This document shows, piece by piece, positions 1 to 6,239 of a stretch of DNA of 10,398 bases (within the stretch, counting starts at the first letter, position 1; each line of letters opens with the position of its first letter). The translations under genes and the position numbers were made by a program. A model generated the notes under the pieces. It saw only the letters and a program-made list of their open reading frames with translations, made no database searches and was not told the DNA's origin. Source of the DNA: JAICJR01 sp036555755 (GTDB taxonomy: Bacteria > Actinomycetota > Thermoleophilia > Solirubrobacterales > Thermoleophilaceae); NCBI GenBank assembly GCA_036555755.1, contig DATBKS010000066.1, forward strand, positions 1 to 10,398, written 5' to 3'.

Positions 1-1
1 G

Positions 2-589
2 AAGGTAACCGGCACCGCTTTCGACAATGGCGGCGTCGCATCCGTGAGCGTGAACAACACCGCCACGGCCACGCTTGCGCCCGACGGCTCCTGGACCGCC
101 ACCATGCCGCTGAAGCCCGGGCACAACACGCTCACCGCGACCGTCACCAACATCTACGGCGACGCCGGGCAGACCGCACCGGCTGACGTGGTCTACGCGA
201 AGCTCGGAGTGGTCGGCAGGTTCAAGGTCAAGGGCAACGCGGTGGTGTTCCGGATGCACTGCGCCGCCGACCCGTCTGGAAGCTGCCCCGGCGACGCTCT
301 GCTCACCACCAAGGAGCGCCTGCGCGGCAAGCACCCGCTCGGCGTGAGCGCCAGGAAGCGCAAGGTCCACTCGAAGCGAGTGACCACCGGCCACAAGCGC
401 TTCAAGGTCAAGGGCGGCAAGACGGTAACCATCAAGGTGCCGCTCAACAATGCCGCCCGGAAGCTGTTGAAGCACTTCCACAAGCTGCCCGTGCGGGTCA
501 CGGTGTCGGTGGTGGCCGGCGGGAAGAAGTCGCGCGTGGGCGGCGGCAAGGTGACGTTCCGGGTGCGGAAGCGGCCACGCCATGCCTGA
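2..589 (+). CDS. C-terminal part of a secreted/surface protein with an Ig-like (glucodextranase-B-like) domain, 5' truncated
   Basis: The frame is open from the left edge of the window, so only the last 195 codons are visible and the real start lies outside. A GTG at 44 is an internal codon, not a convincing start, because the Ig-like domain already begins upstream of it (visible residues VTGTAFDNGGVASVSVN). Visible residues 2-63 have the beta-sandwich pattern of bacterial Ig-like domains of the glucodextranase-B type: a VxGxAxD start, then APDGSWTATMPLKPGHNTLTA, ending in VVY. The remaining ~130 residues form a second basic domain with a close Cys pair (CAADPSGSC), a KGGKTVTIKVPLNNAARKLL segment and an Arg-rich end (RVRKRPRHA). 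This kind of tail domain is frequent in secreted Solirubrobacterales proteins (my recollection of the group). No enzymatic motif is seen; the role is probably adhesive or structural outside the cell. Gene 635-1321 follows 45 nt downstream on the same strand. Confidence 0.72.
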   Translation, partial: KVTGTAFDNGGVASVSVNNTATATLAPDGSWTATMPLKPGHNTLTATVTNIYGDAGQTAPADVVYAKLGVVGRFKVKGNAVVFRMHCAADPSGSCPGDALLTTKERLRGKHPLGVSARKRKVHSKRVTTGHKRFKVKGGKTVTIKVPLNNAARKLLKHFHKLPVRVTVSVVAGGKKSRVGGGKVTFRVRKRPRHA

Positions 590-609
590 CGGCTAGACCG
601 ATACCTTTC

Positions 610-631
610 CGCCTCCGCTGTTTTGGAGGTG
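610..631 (+). promoter_or_regulatory. Shine-Dalgarno inside a possible sequestering hairpin, leader of the 635-1321 gene
   Basis: GGAGG at 625-629 lies 5 nt before the ATG at 635 and fixes that start. The stretch 610-616 (CGCCTCC) is complementary to 625-631 (GGAGGTG), giving a 7-bp stem with one G-U pair and an 8-nt loop (617-624). The stem covers the whole Shine-Dalgarno. The pairing is seen in the sequence; a regulatory role is inference. Confidence 0.4.
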
Positions 632-634
632 CTG

Positions 635-1321
635 ATGGCCGGCAGGAGATCCATATACGCCGCACTCGCGGTGTGCGCAGCGCTCGCGCTGCTCGGGCCC
701 GGGTCGGCGGCTGCCCAGAACCCGCCGGTGCCGACGCTTGTTCTCGGCGGGCATCTCTACCCCAAGCCGTTCGGGAACGCATACGTGTACGGGCACGCGG
801 AGCTGCCGGCCACGGCCGACCAGAGCGGGGTCGCCGGCCAGACGGTCGCGCTCTACTCGAGCGTCTTCCCGTACACGACCTGGGCGCAGGTGGCCACGCT
901 GACCACCGACTTCGGCGGCTACTTCACCTACCACCAGACGCTCACGCAGAACACGACGTTCCGCGCGATCTGGCAGGGCGCGGCGCCGGTGCAGAGCAAG
1001 GACAAGCTGCTCAAGCTGCCGATGAAGCTCACGCTCAAGGCGAGCCACCACCGCATCAAGCGCGGCGGGGTGGTCACGTTCACCGGCGTTGGCGCTCCCG
1101 CCCATGCGGGCGCGCGGGTCGAGCTCCAGCAGCAGACGAAGTTCGGCGGCTTCAAGACCTTCGCAAGCACGCTGACCTCGGCGACGTCGACCTTCAACCT
1201 GCGCACCCGCCTGAAGCGCAGCGGGGTGTTCCGCGCGCTGTTCCCCGGTGACGACGTGTTCGGCGTCTCGGCCAGCCGCCCGGTGCGGGTGACGGCGGTC
1301 AAGAAGAAGCACAAGCGCTAG
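635..1321 (+). CDS. Secreted protein with two Ig-like beta-sandwich repeats and a basic tail, function unknown
   Basis: 228 residues from the ATG at 635, chosen over an upstream TTG at 623 because GGAGG (625-629) sits 5 nt before it. Residues 1-28 form a clear signal peptide: Arg-Arg near the N-terminus, a hydrophobic Ala/Leu core and an Ala-rich cleavage zone before QNPPVP. The mature part holds two related segments. The first (about 35-120) contains AGQTVALYSS, a Trp, FGGYFTYH and TTFRAIWQG. The second (about 130-215) contains AGARVELQQQ, FGGFKTF, TFNLRTR and GVFRALFPGDD. Both follow the pattern 'modified V-L string, aromatic, G-x-F, then R-A', which suggests an internal duplication. The protein ends in a Lys-rich tail (VKKKHKR). 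No catalytic residues are visible. It lies 45 nt after another secreted Ig-like gene, so they may be co-transcribed. Its stop codon overlaps that of the convergent lipoyl/octanoyl transferase gene within one CTAG (1318-1321). Confidence 0.78.
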   Translation: MAGRRSIYAALAVCAALALLGPGSAAAQNPPVPTLVLGGHLYPKPFGNAYVYGHAELPATADQSGVAGQTVALYSSVFPYTTWAQVATLTTDFGGYFTYHQTLTQNTTFRAIWQGAAPVQSKDKLLKLPMKLTLKASHHRIKRGGVVTFTGVGAPAHAGARVELQQQTKFGGFKTFASTLTSATSTFNLRTRLKRSGVFRALFPGDDVFGVSASRPVRVTAVKKKHKR

Positions 1322-2070
1322 GGCGAGCGGTGCTCCGGCGCGAGGCGCTGGGCGATTGCGAGTGTCTCGCTGTCGAGCGGCGCGTCTTCGATGTCGTAGA
1401 GCTCGCTTAGACCTTCGACCAGCGCGCGTTCGGCCTCGTCGAGCGTGATGTCGGGGAGCTCGTCCGCCACGCTGCCGGCGGTCGAGGGGTTCCACTCGAG
1501 GCCGAGCGCCTGGTACACGGGCACGAGCACGCCGCGCACGCGTGCGCCGTTCCCAACAACGAGCACCCCGCCGAGATGCCCCGCGCCCTTGATCAGCTTC
1601 TGGCCGATGCCCGCGAGCTTCTTCTCCCCGCGGGCGTTGACGCTGTAGCCGCCCGGGCAGTATTCGCCGGGCACCTCCCCCACGCGCGCGTCCACGCCAA
1701 GTCGCTCGAGGGCTGCTCGCAGCCATTCGGACGACTCCTCGAAGCGCGGGTAGATGTGCGCCTGCGGATCGTCGTCGGGGCGGGCGTGGGCGATGGCGAG
1801 GGTGTGCTCGTGGAACACCGCGGCGCGGCCGCCGGCCAGGCGCTCGATCGCCTCGAAGCCGGTCGCGCGTGCTGCGGCGACTGCGTCCGGGTAGCGCGCG
1901 CTGGCCACGTCCTGTCTCCCGAACGCGACCATCGCCGGCGGGCGCGTGATGCGCATCGTCTCCGGCAACTCGCCGTCGGCGACGCGCAGCAGGACGGCGC
2001 GCGACACCGCCACGTCGAGGGCGGGGTCGTCAAGAAATGCCTGCCGATGAAGGCGAAGGGTCGGCTTCAC
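1318..2070 (-). CDS. LplA/LipM-family lipoate-protein ligase or octanoyltransferase
   Basis: 250 residues, matching the biotin/lipoate protein ligase (BPL_LplA_LipB) fold. Family members attach lipoate or octanoate to the lipoyl domains of 2-oxoacid dehydrogenases and glycine-cleavage H protein. Visible landmarks are RLAGGRAAVFH (residues 77-87), equivalent to the RRxxGGGAVxH substrate loop but with Arg in place of the third Gly, and GEKKLAGIGQK (148-158), which carries the family's catalytic-type lysine (Lys151) in the KxxG motif. Cys138 lies 13 residues before it, near where LipM octanoyltransferases carry their catalytic Cys, so ligase versus transferase cannot be decided. The start is GTG at 2070; no Shine-Dalgarno is visible and no better in-frame start is nearby. 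It is the last gene of the minus-strand cluster, 28 nt after msrB, so translation may depend on that message. Family assignment is strong, exact reaction uncertain. Confidence 0.8.
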   Translation of the reverse strand: MKPTLRLHRQAFLDDPALDVAVSRAVLLRVADGELPETMRITRPPAMVAFGRQDVASARYPDAVAAARATGFEAIERLAGGRAAVFHEHTLAIAHARPDDDPQAHIYPRFEESSEWLRAALERLGVDARVGEVPGEYCPGGYSVNARGEKKLAGIGQKLIKGAGHLGGVLVVGNGARVRGVLVPVYQALGLEWNPSTAGSVADELPDITLDEAERALVEGLSELYDIEDAPLDSETLAIAQRLAPEHRSP

Positions 2071-2098
2071 CGGCAGGACTGTATGCGGCTGGAGGTTC

Positions 2099-2503
2099 CT
2101 ACTTGCCGCTCGTGTCGAGCTCGAGCGAGCAGGAGTTCATGCAGTAACGCTGCCCGGTGGGCTGGGGGCCGTCCGGGAACACGTGGCCAAGGTGGCCGCC
2201 GCAGCTGGCGCACACCACTTCGGTGCGGACCATGCCGTGGCTGCGGTCCTCGATCAGCTCCACGTTGTCGCTGTTGGTGGGCTGGTAGAAGCTCGGCCAA
2301 CCCGTTCCGGACTCGAACTTGGTGTCCGAGCTGAACAGCTCCGCGCCGCAGCCGGCACAGCGATACGTGCCGTCTTCCTTGCTGTCCACGTAGCGGCCGG
2401 TGAACGGACGCTCCGTGCCCTTCTGGCGAAGGACCTGGTACTGCTCAGGGGTGAGCTCCTCGCGCCACTGCTCTTCGGTCTTCTGAATCTTGGTTTCGCT
2501 CAT
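2099..2503 (-). CDS. msrB: Peptide-methionine (R)-S-oxide reductase MsrB
   Basis: 134 residues, the usual size for a stand-alone cytoplasmic MsrB, which reduces methionine-R-sulfoxide in proteins using thioredoxin. Zinc-binding CxxC pairs are at Cys49/Cys52 and Cys98/Cys101. The GTGWPSF loop is at 66-72, HLGHVFPDGP at 104-113, and the catalytic Cys121 in RYCMNS. The position that is Cys in GCGWPSF-type enzymes is Thr here (residue 67), so the classical resolving cysteine is absent. Instead there is an extra Cys125, four residues after the catalytic one, where Ala is usual. The ATG at 2503 is preceded by GGAG (2508-2511) with a 4-nt gap. The gene starts 12 nt after the AttH/CrtC-like gene ends, and the LplA-family gene starts 28 nt later, so a single transcript is likely. 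Sulfur-redox repair next to lipoyl attachment may be a loose functional link. Confidence 0.96.
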   Translation of the reverse strand: MSETKIQKTEEQWREELTPEQYQVLRQKGTERPFTGRYVDSKEDGTYRCAGCGAELFSSDTKFESGTGWPSFYQPTNSDNVELIEDRSHGMVRTEVVCASCGGHLGHVFPDGPQPTGQRYCMNSCSLELDTSGK

Positions 2504-2515
2504 TTGTCTCCGATG

Positions 2516-3496
2516 CTAGCCATCTGGGAACGGCTGGACGGGGATCCCGTGGGTGGTCTCGCGCATGCCGAGCTCGTAGCTCGCACCGCTCCGAGTTGCC
2601 AGCACGATGTCGGGCTGGCCCTCGCGGCTAACGGTGAGCTCCATCGTCGAGATCGAGCAATTCACCGTGTTGTGTTCGGGCCCCGAGGGGTCCGAGTAGA
2701 CCCACCCCACGAAGTTCTTCCTATCCGAATGAACAGTCCCGCGAACGACGATTTTGTTACCGGGGATGAGGAAGTCGCAGCGCGAGGGCTTCTCGTTCAC
2801 CTTGATCCCGCGTGTCTTCTCGATGCCGCCGAGGCGGTAGCGCTCGCCGTCGATCGAGATGCCGCCGTTGCCCATCCAGGGCGTCTTGAGCGGGCCGACC
2901 TTGACGCGGCCCACGGCGGCGTCGATCCAGGTGTGCTCGTCCTTGCCCTCGAAGCCGATGCCGTGCATCCACACCCAGCGCTCGGCGTGCTCCGCGCCCC
3001 AGTTGTGACCGACCATCCCGGGCCAGCGGTCGAGCTCGATCGTCCTGTCCCCCACCCGCACGTGGCCGCGGTAGAGCGCGGCGGGCAGCGGGCTGAGCGT
3101 CTTCGTCTTCGGGAAGCCCGCCGTGTACATCCAGTCGCGCGGCAGGTGGAAGAGCGGTTCGCTGTCGCCTGAGTAGCGCAGCTCCCACGACGCGTCGCCC
3201 GCGCGGCCCACCACGGTGTTCGGTCCGAACGTCGCGTCCGCTATCTCGATGAAGTCGCCGGTCGGGACGTGCGGGTTGGGCTGGGTGACCTTCACCGCGA
3301 ACGGTCCGTCGGCGTTCCCGTCGAAGAGCGTGAACCAGAGCGAGCCCTTCGGCTCGGCGTTCGGGCGCTTGTGGACCGTGTAGCGGATCCAGATGCCGAG
3401 CGGCTCCGACGGGTGCGCCGCGCGCAGGTAGAAGCTCTCATAGTGGCCCGCGTCGGCGGGGACGTCGGGGAAGCGCGCGCGGGTGGGGTCGTCCAT
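2516..3496 (-). CDS. AttH/CrtC/tocopherol-cyclase-like (lipocalin-fold) protein, substrate unknown
   Basis: 326 residues, no signal peptide. I read it as a member of the two-lipocalin-domain superfamily that includes AttH, carotenoid 1,2-hydratase (CrtC) and tocopherol-cyclase-like proteins. The supporting features are the N-terminal HYESFYLRAAHP and LGIWIRYTVHK strands (18-43), a SLWFTLFD strand (52-59), and the central motif WPGMVGHNWGAEHAERWVW (158-176), which resembles the (D/G)HxWG signature of that group. Many Trp residues and glycine turns fit a beta-barrel. No catalytic residues can be assigned, so a lipid- or terpenoid-binding or modifying role is inference. The ATG at 3496 has no Shine-Dalgarno; a TAGGCT box lies 10 nt upstream. 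The gene heads a minus-strand cluster with msrB and an LplA-family gene and is divergent from the SDR gene, with only 35 nt between starts. Existence as a gene is near certain; the family call is moderate. Confidence 0.6.
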   Translation of the reverse strand: MDDPTRARFPDVPADAGHYESFYLRAAHPSEPLGIWIRYTVHKRPNAEPKGSLWFTLFDGNADGPFAVKVTQPNPHVPTGDFIEIADATFGPNTVVGRAGDASWELRYSGDSEPLFHLPRDWMYTAGFPKTKTLSPLPAALYRGHVRVGDRTIELDRWPGMVGHNWGAEHAERWVWMHGIGFEGKDEHTWIDAAVGRVKVGPLKTPWMGNGGISIDGERYRLGGIEKTRGIKVNEKPSRCDFLIPGNKIVVRGTVHSDRKNFVGWVYSDPSGPEHNTVNCSISTMELTVSREGQPDIVLATRSGASYELGMRETTHGIPVQPFPDG

Positions 3497-3506
3497 CGTC
3501 GCGCGC

Positions 3507-3520
3507 AGCCTAAGTGATAC
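3507..3520. promoter_or_regulatory. Candidate divergent -10 region between the lipocalin-like gene and the SDR gene
   Basis: Only 35 nt separate the two ATGs (3496 minus, 3532 plus). On the minus strand TAGGCT (3512-3507) fits TANNNT and ends 10 nt before the ATG at 3496. On the plus strand TGATAC (3515-3520) ends 11 nt before the ATG at 3532. Neither gene has a Shine-Dalgarno. This would suit very short or leaderless transcripts. I do not see good -35 elements, so this is tentative. Confidence 0.28.
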
Positions 3521-3531
3521 AAACGCCCGCC

Positions 3532-4215
3532 ATGCCCGTCCTAGCGATCACAGGCGCAAGCACCGGCATCGGCGCCGAAACCGCGCGCCAGGCGGTTCAC
3601 GCCGGCTGGCAGGTCGTGCTTGGGGCCCGGTCACTGGACAAGCTCGAAGCGCTGGCCGAGGAGCTCGGCGGCGAGGCGAACGCGCTCGCGGTTCGCTGCG
3701 ACGTGACCGAGTGGGATGACCAGCAGGCGTTCGTGCGGACCGCCATAGACGCCTACGGCGGACTCGACGCGATGTTCGCCAACGCGGGCTTCGGGGCCAA
3801 GCGCGGCTTCCTCGAGGAGAGCCCCGAGGTCTGGCGCTCGATGATCGACACGAACGTCTACGGCTGCGCGTTGACGATCCGCGCTGCTCTCCCCCACTTC
3901 CGCGAGCGCGGCGCCGGCCACTTCCTGCTGACGAGCTCCGTCGCGGGGCGGCTCAACCTGCCGGGCTCGCTGTATTCGGCGAGCAAGCACGCCGTCACGG
4001 CGATGGGACACTCGCTGCGCAACGAGGTGGCCGACAGCGGCATCCGCGTGACGCTGATCGAGCCGGGCGCCGTGGACACGCCCTTCTTCGACAACGCCCC
4101 GAGCAGCGCGCTCGAGTCGCCCGACATCGCCCGCGCGGTGATGTACGCGCTCAGCCAACCGCCGGGCGTCGAGGTGAGTGAACTGATGATCCGCCCGGTG
4201 CCAAAGAGCGCCTGA
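3532..4215 (+). CDS. Classical short-chain dehydrogenase/reductase (SDR)
   Basis: 227 residues from ATG 3532. A GTG at 3514 would add six residues but has no support; the ATG start places MPVLAITGAS at the N-terminus, as usual for SDRs. The Rossmann cofactor loop is TGASTGIG (7-14), an acidic Asp follows in the CDVTEW segment (56-61), NAG is at 84-86, the structural Asn is at 108 (DTNVYG), and the catalytic set is Ser135, Tyr148 and Lys152 (YSASK). PGAVDTPF (178-185) follows, as in most classical SDRs. Arg33 after the second strand (GARS) suggests NADP(H) preference, by family knowledge. The oxidised or reduced substrate cannot be read from the sequence. The protein is slightly shorter than the typical 250 residues at its C-terminus. 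It is divergent from the lipocalin-like gene and lies 34 nt before dinB on the same strand, possibly co-transcribed. Confidence 0.9.
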   Translation: MPVLAITGASTGIGAETARQAVHAGWQVVLGARSLDKLEALAEELGGEANALAVRCDVTEWDDQQAFVRTAIDAYGGLDAMFANAGFGAKRGFLEESPEVWRSMIDTNVYGCALTIRAALPHFRERGAGHFLLTSSVAGRLNLPGSLYSASKHAVTAMGHSLRNEVADSGIRVTLIEPGAVDTPFFDNAPSSALESPDIARAVMYALSQPPGVEVSELMIRPVPKSA

Positions 4216-4233
4216 ACCATCCGCTCCGCGAAC

Positions 4234-4239
4234 TAGCGT
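4234..4239 (+). promoter_or_regulatory. Candidate -10 box of dinB
   Basis: TAGCGT fits TANNNT and ends 10 nt before the dinB ATG at 4250, in the 34-nt gap after the SDR stop. There is no Shine-Dalgarno in that gap and no clear -35. I see no LexA/SOS-box-like palindrome here. Confidence 0.25.
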
Positions 4240-4249
4240 TCGGTGCGGT

Positions 4250-5314
4250 ATGGGGCGGCGGATTGCGCATATCGACATGGATGCGTTCTACGTGAGCGTC
4301 GAGCTGCAGCGGCATCCCGAGCTGCGCGGCAAGCCGATGGTCGTCGCCGGCTCGGGGGCGCGCGCGGTGGTGACCACCGCGAGTTATGAGGCCCGCAAGT
4401 TCGGGATCTACTCCGCCACGCCGGCGGCCTGGGCGCGGCGGCGCTGCCCCGACGTCGTCTTCATCCAGCCCGACTTCGAGCACTACCGCGCGCGCTCGCG
4501 CGAGGTGATGGCGGTGCTGAAGGAGCAGATTGACCGGGTCGAGATCGTCGGGCTCGACGAGGCGTACATGGACCTCACGGACATCGACCGTCCCAAGGCG
4601 GCCGCGCGCCGTGTGAAGGCTGCGATCCAGGAGCGAACGGGCCTCGGCTGCTCGATCGGGATCGGGCCGAACAAGCTGGTGGCGAAGATGGCATCGGACG
4701 CCGACAAGCCGGACGGCTTCACGGTGCTCAGTCGCGAGGAGGCGCTCGAGCGCTTCGGCGGCGAGCCACCTGGCCTCGTGCCGGGGATAGGGCCGAAGAC
4801 GGCGGAGAAGTTGAAGCAGCGCGGGATCGAGACGCTGCGTGCCCTCGCGGAGATGCCCGATGCCGACCTCGCCGAGATGTTCGGCGGGCGGCTGGGACCG
4901 CACCTCGCTTCACTCGCCCGCTTCGAGGACGAGCGCGAGGTGACGACGGTGCGAATCGCCAAGTCGGAGTCGCGCGAGACAACCTTCGAGACCGACCTGC
5001 GCGGGCTCGACGCTCTCGAGCCGGTGCTCGAACGGCTGACGGGCCAGCTCTGCGAGACGCTCGTCAAAGCCGACCAGGCGGGCCGGACGATCGGCATCAA
5101 GGTGCGGCTCGACGACTTCTCGACACACACCCGTGCGCGCAGCCTCACCCTGCCCACCAACGAGCTGAAGACCGTGCTCGAGGTGGCCCAGCAGCTACTG
5201 CGGGACTTCAACCCACCGCGCCCGGTGCGCCTGCTGGGCGTGCGGGTGGCGGGGCTGGACGAGGGTGAAGCCCTCGCCGCAGCCTCCGCCGACCAACTCG
5301 AACTGGCGCTGTAG
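4250..5314 (+). CDS. dinB: DNA polymerase IV (Y-family translesion polymerase)
   Basis: 354 residues, close to the 351 of the E. coli enzyme. It copies past damaged template bases with low fidelity. The palm has the metal-binding Asp9 (HIDMDAFY) and Asp103-Glu104 (GLDEAYMD); the usual Ser before LDE is Gly101. Phe13 occupies the steric-gate position that excludes ribonucleotides. YEARKFGIYS (46-55) and CSIGIGPNKLVAKMASDADKP are typical. A helix-hairpin-helix thumb follows (about 175-210, PGIGPKTAEKLKQRGI), then the little-finger domain (about 235-340). The last six residues, QLELAL (349-354), match the E. coli Pol IV sliding-clamp-binding end QLVLGL, so the protein looks full length and clamp dependent. 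No Shine-Dalgarno precedes ATG 4250. It lies 34 nt after the SDR gene and ends 2 nt from the convergent RlpA-like gene. Confidence 0.97.
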   Translation: MGRRIAHIDMDAFYVSVELQRHPELRGKPMVVAGSGARAVVTTASYEARKFGIYSATPAAWARRRCPDVVFIQPDFEHYRARSREVMAVLKEQIDRVEIVGLDEAYMDLTDIDRPKAAARRVKAAIQERTGLGCSIGIGPNKLVAKMASDADKPDGFTVLSREEALERFGGEPPGLVPGIGPKTAEKLKQRGIETLRALAEMPDADLAEMFGGRLGPHLASLARFEDEREVTTVRIAKSESRETTFETDLRGLDALEPVLERLTGQLCETLVKADQAGRTIGIKVRLDDFSTHTRARSLTLPTNELKTVLEVAQQLLRDFNPPRPVRLLGVRVAGLDEGEALAAASADQLELAL

Positions 5315-5316
5315 CC

Positions 5317-6030
5317 CTAGCGCGTCGACCAGACGGTGCCGGTCGAGGGGAAATGGAGCCGCGCCTTGACGGCGGGCGTCAGGTCCCACTCGCGGCCGGC
5401 CACGTAGGGGCCGCGGTCGATCACGCGTGCGCGGGCGGTGTGCCCGTGGTAGTGGAAAGTCACGCGCGTGCCGCACGGGAGCGTCTTGTTGGCCACGCCC
5501 ATCACGCCGGCGGACAGCGTCCCGCCGCACGCGGTGTGGCCGCCGATGAAGCCGGGCCCGTACCAGGACGCGGCCGTCTGGCGGTACACGGTCACCTTGC
5601 CGCCGGTGTGAATGGCGGACTGCTTCACGTCCGCCGCGGCGTCAGCAGCAACGGCGCCGACCAGCCGCACTCGCATGCGGTAGCGGCCGAGGCCGTGCGG
5701 GCGGAAGCTCGTTTGGAAACGGCCGCGTGGACCGGTCGTGGTCCTCGCGGCTGTGTGCCAGCCCCGCCCCTTGTTCACCTGGAGCAGGATCAGGCGGTCG
5801 CCTTGTCCGGTGAGCAGCTTGCCGCCAACCGGGACCTTGCGTCCGTACAGGACGTTGTGTCGCTTGAACTTGGCCTGCAGCGGCTGCGACGCGGTGGTCG
5901 GAGCCGGAGCGTTCGCCTCAGCCGGCGCGGTAGCGGACACGATGCCCACAGCGGCCATCGCGCCTACGCCCGATGCGAGCGCACCGAGACCGGCGGCGCC
6001 GCGCACACGCGCGGCGGTATCAGACTGCAT
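5317..6030 (-). CDS. Secreted RlpA-like double-psi beta-barrel protein
   Basis: 237 residues from ATG 6030, which has the Shine-Dalgarno AAGGGA (6042-6037) 6 nt upstream. A longer reading from a TTG at 6081 would start inside the riboswitch and is unlikely. Residues 1-39 form a signal peptide (Arg near the start, an Ala/Gly/Val core, AEA before NAPAP). Residues ~52-150 form an Ig-like domain (WHTAARTTTGPRGRFQTSF). Residues ~154-237 form the double-psi beta-barrel: ASWYGPGFIGG, a likely disulfide pair Cys168 (TACGG) and Cys186 (LPCGT), then VIDRGPYVAGREWDL (203-217). RlpA relatives cleave or bind peptidoglycan denuded glycans. The Asp205 position is kept, but the residue that is His in the usual AHKTLP stretch is Asn181, so activity is doubtful. 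No SPOR domain is present. It is convergent with dinB (2-nt gap). The long leader suggests control by c-di-AMP and a CRP-type regulator. Confidence 0.85.
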   Translation of the reverse strand: MQSDTAARVRGAAGLGALASGVGAMAAVGIVSATAPAEANAPAPTTASQPLQAKFKRHNVLYGRKVPVGGKLLTGQGDRLILLQVNKGRGWHTAARTTTGPRGRFQTSFRPHGLGRYRMRVRLVGAVAADAAADVKQSAIHTGGKVTVYRQTAASWYGPGFIGGHTACGGTLSAGVMGVANKTLPCGTRVTFHYHGHTARARVIDRGPYVAGREWDLTPAVKARLHFPSTGTVWSTR

Positions 6031-6052
6031 TGAAATTCCCTTTCTCAGCCCG

Positions 6053-6199
6053 GCCTGCGAGATGAGTGCAGGCATGCGCAAAAGCGCTCTCGACCGGGGT
6101 CCCGGTCGATTCGCCCCCGTCTAGCCCCGGCGCTTCATGCGTCCAGGTGAGGAGCGGTCCTGTCGTCCACCGGCGTCACGTAAAAGCCGGCAGCACGGC
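6053..6199 (-). ncRNA. Candidate ydaO-type cyclic di-AMP riboswitch
   Basis: The leader of the RlpA-like gene, read on the minus strand, has the order of elements of ydaO/yuaA riboswitches. A GCCGGC/GCCGGT hairpin (6191-6186 with 6174-6169) is followed by GACAGGACCGCTCC (6164-6151) and a GGCGC-type hairpin with loop ATGAA (6144-6129). Next comes the conserved-looking GGGGGCGAATC (6118-6108), immediately followed by a hairpin GACCGG-GACC-CCGGTC (6107-6092), a GCGC-TTTT-GCGC hairpin (6087-6076), and a closing CATCTCGCAGGC segment. GCAGGC (6058-6053) can pair with GCC-G-TGC (6199-6193) as P1 with one bulge. From memory, this parallels the order in the Thermoanaerobacter ydaO RNA (GGGGUUAAUC, hairpin, hairpin, AACUC...GGC). 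P1 ends 10 nt before the Shine-Dalgarno, and there is no T-tract between, so translational control is more likely than termination. c-di-AMP sensing in front of cell-wall genes is known in actinobacteria. Confidence 0.75.
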
Positions 6200-6239
6200 A
6201 TGGGCCGTTTCGAACAACTCTGCGGAGGGTTCCCGCGGG

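Noticed and set aside
1318..1321. Shared CTAG stop of convergent genes as a special signal
   Set aside because: CTAG is self-complementary, so two TAG stops can overlap there by chance. The dinB/RlpA-like pair is also tightly packed, so this fits general compactness.
593..1726. Long Arg/Ala-rich minus-strand frame across the secreted Ig-like gene
   Set aside because: It is antisense to a gene with a signal peptide, an excellent Shine-Dalgarno and domain repeats. Its low-complexity Arg/Ala composition is what GC-rich shadow frames give.
4216..4249. SOS (LexA) box before dinB
   Set aside because: I looked for GAAC-N4-GTTC-type or CTGT-N8-ACAG-type palindromes and found none in the gap.
6031..6081. 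Longer N-terminus of the RlpA-like protein starting at TTG 6081
   Set aside because: That start lies in a hairpin loop of the candidate riboswitch and has no Shine-Dalgarno. ATG 6030 has AAGGGA 6 nt upstream and begins a normal signal peptide.
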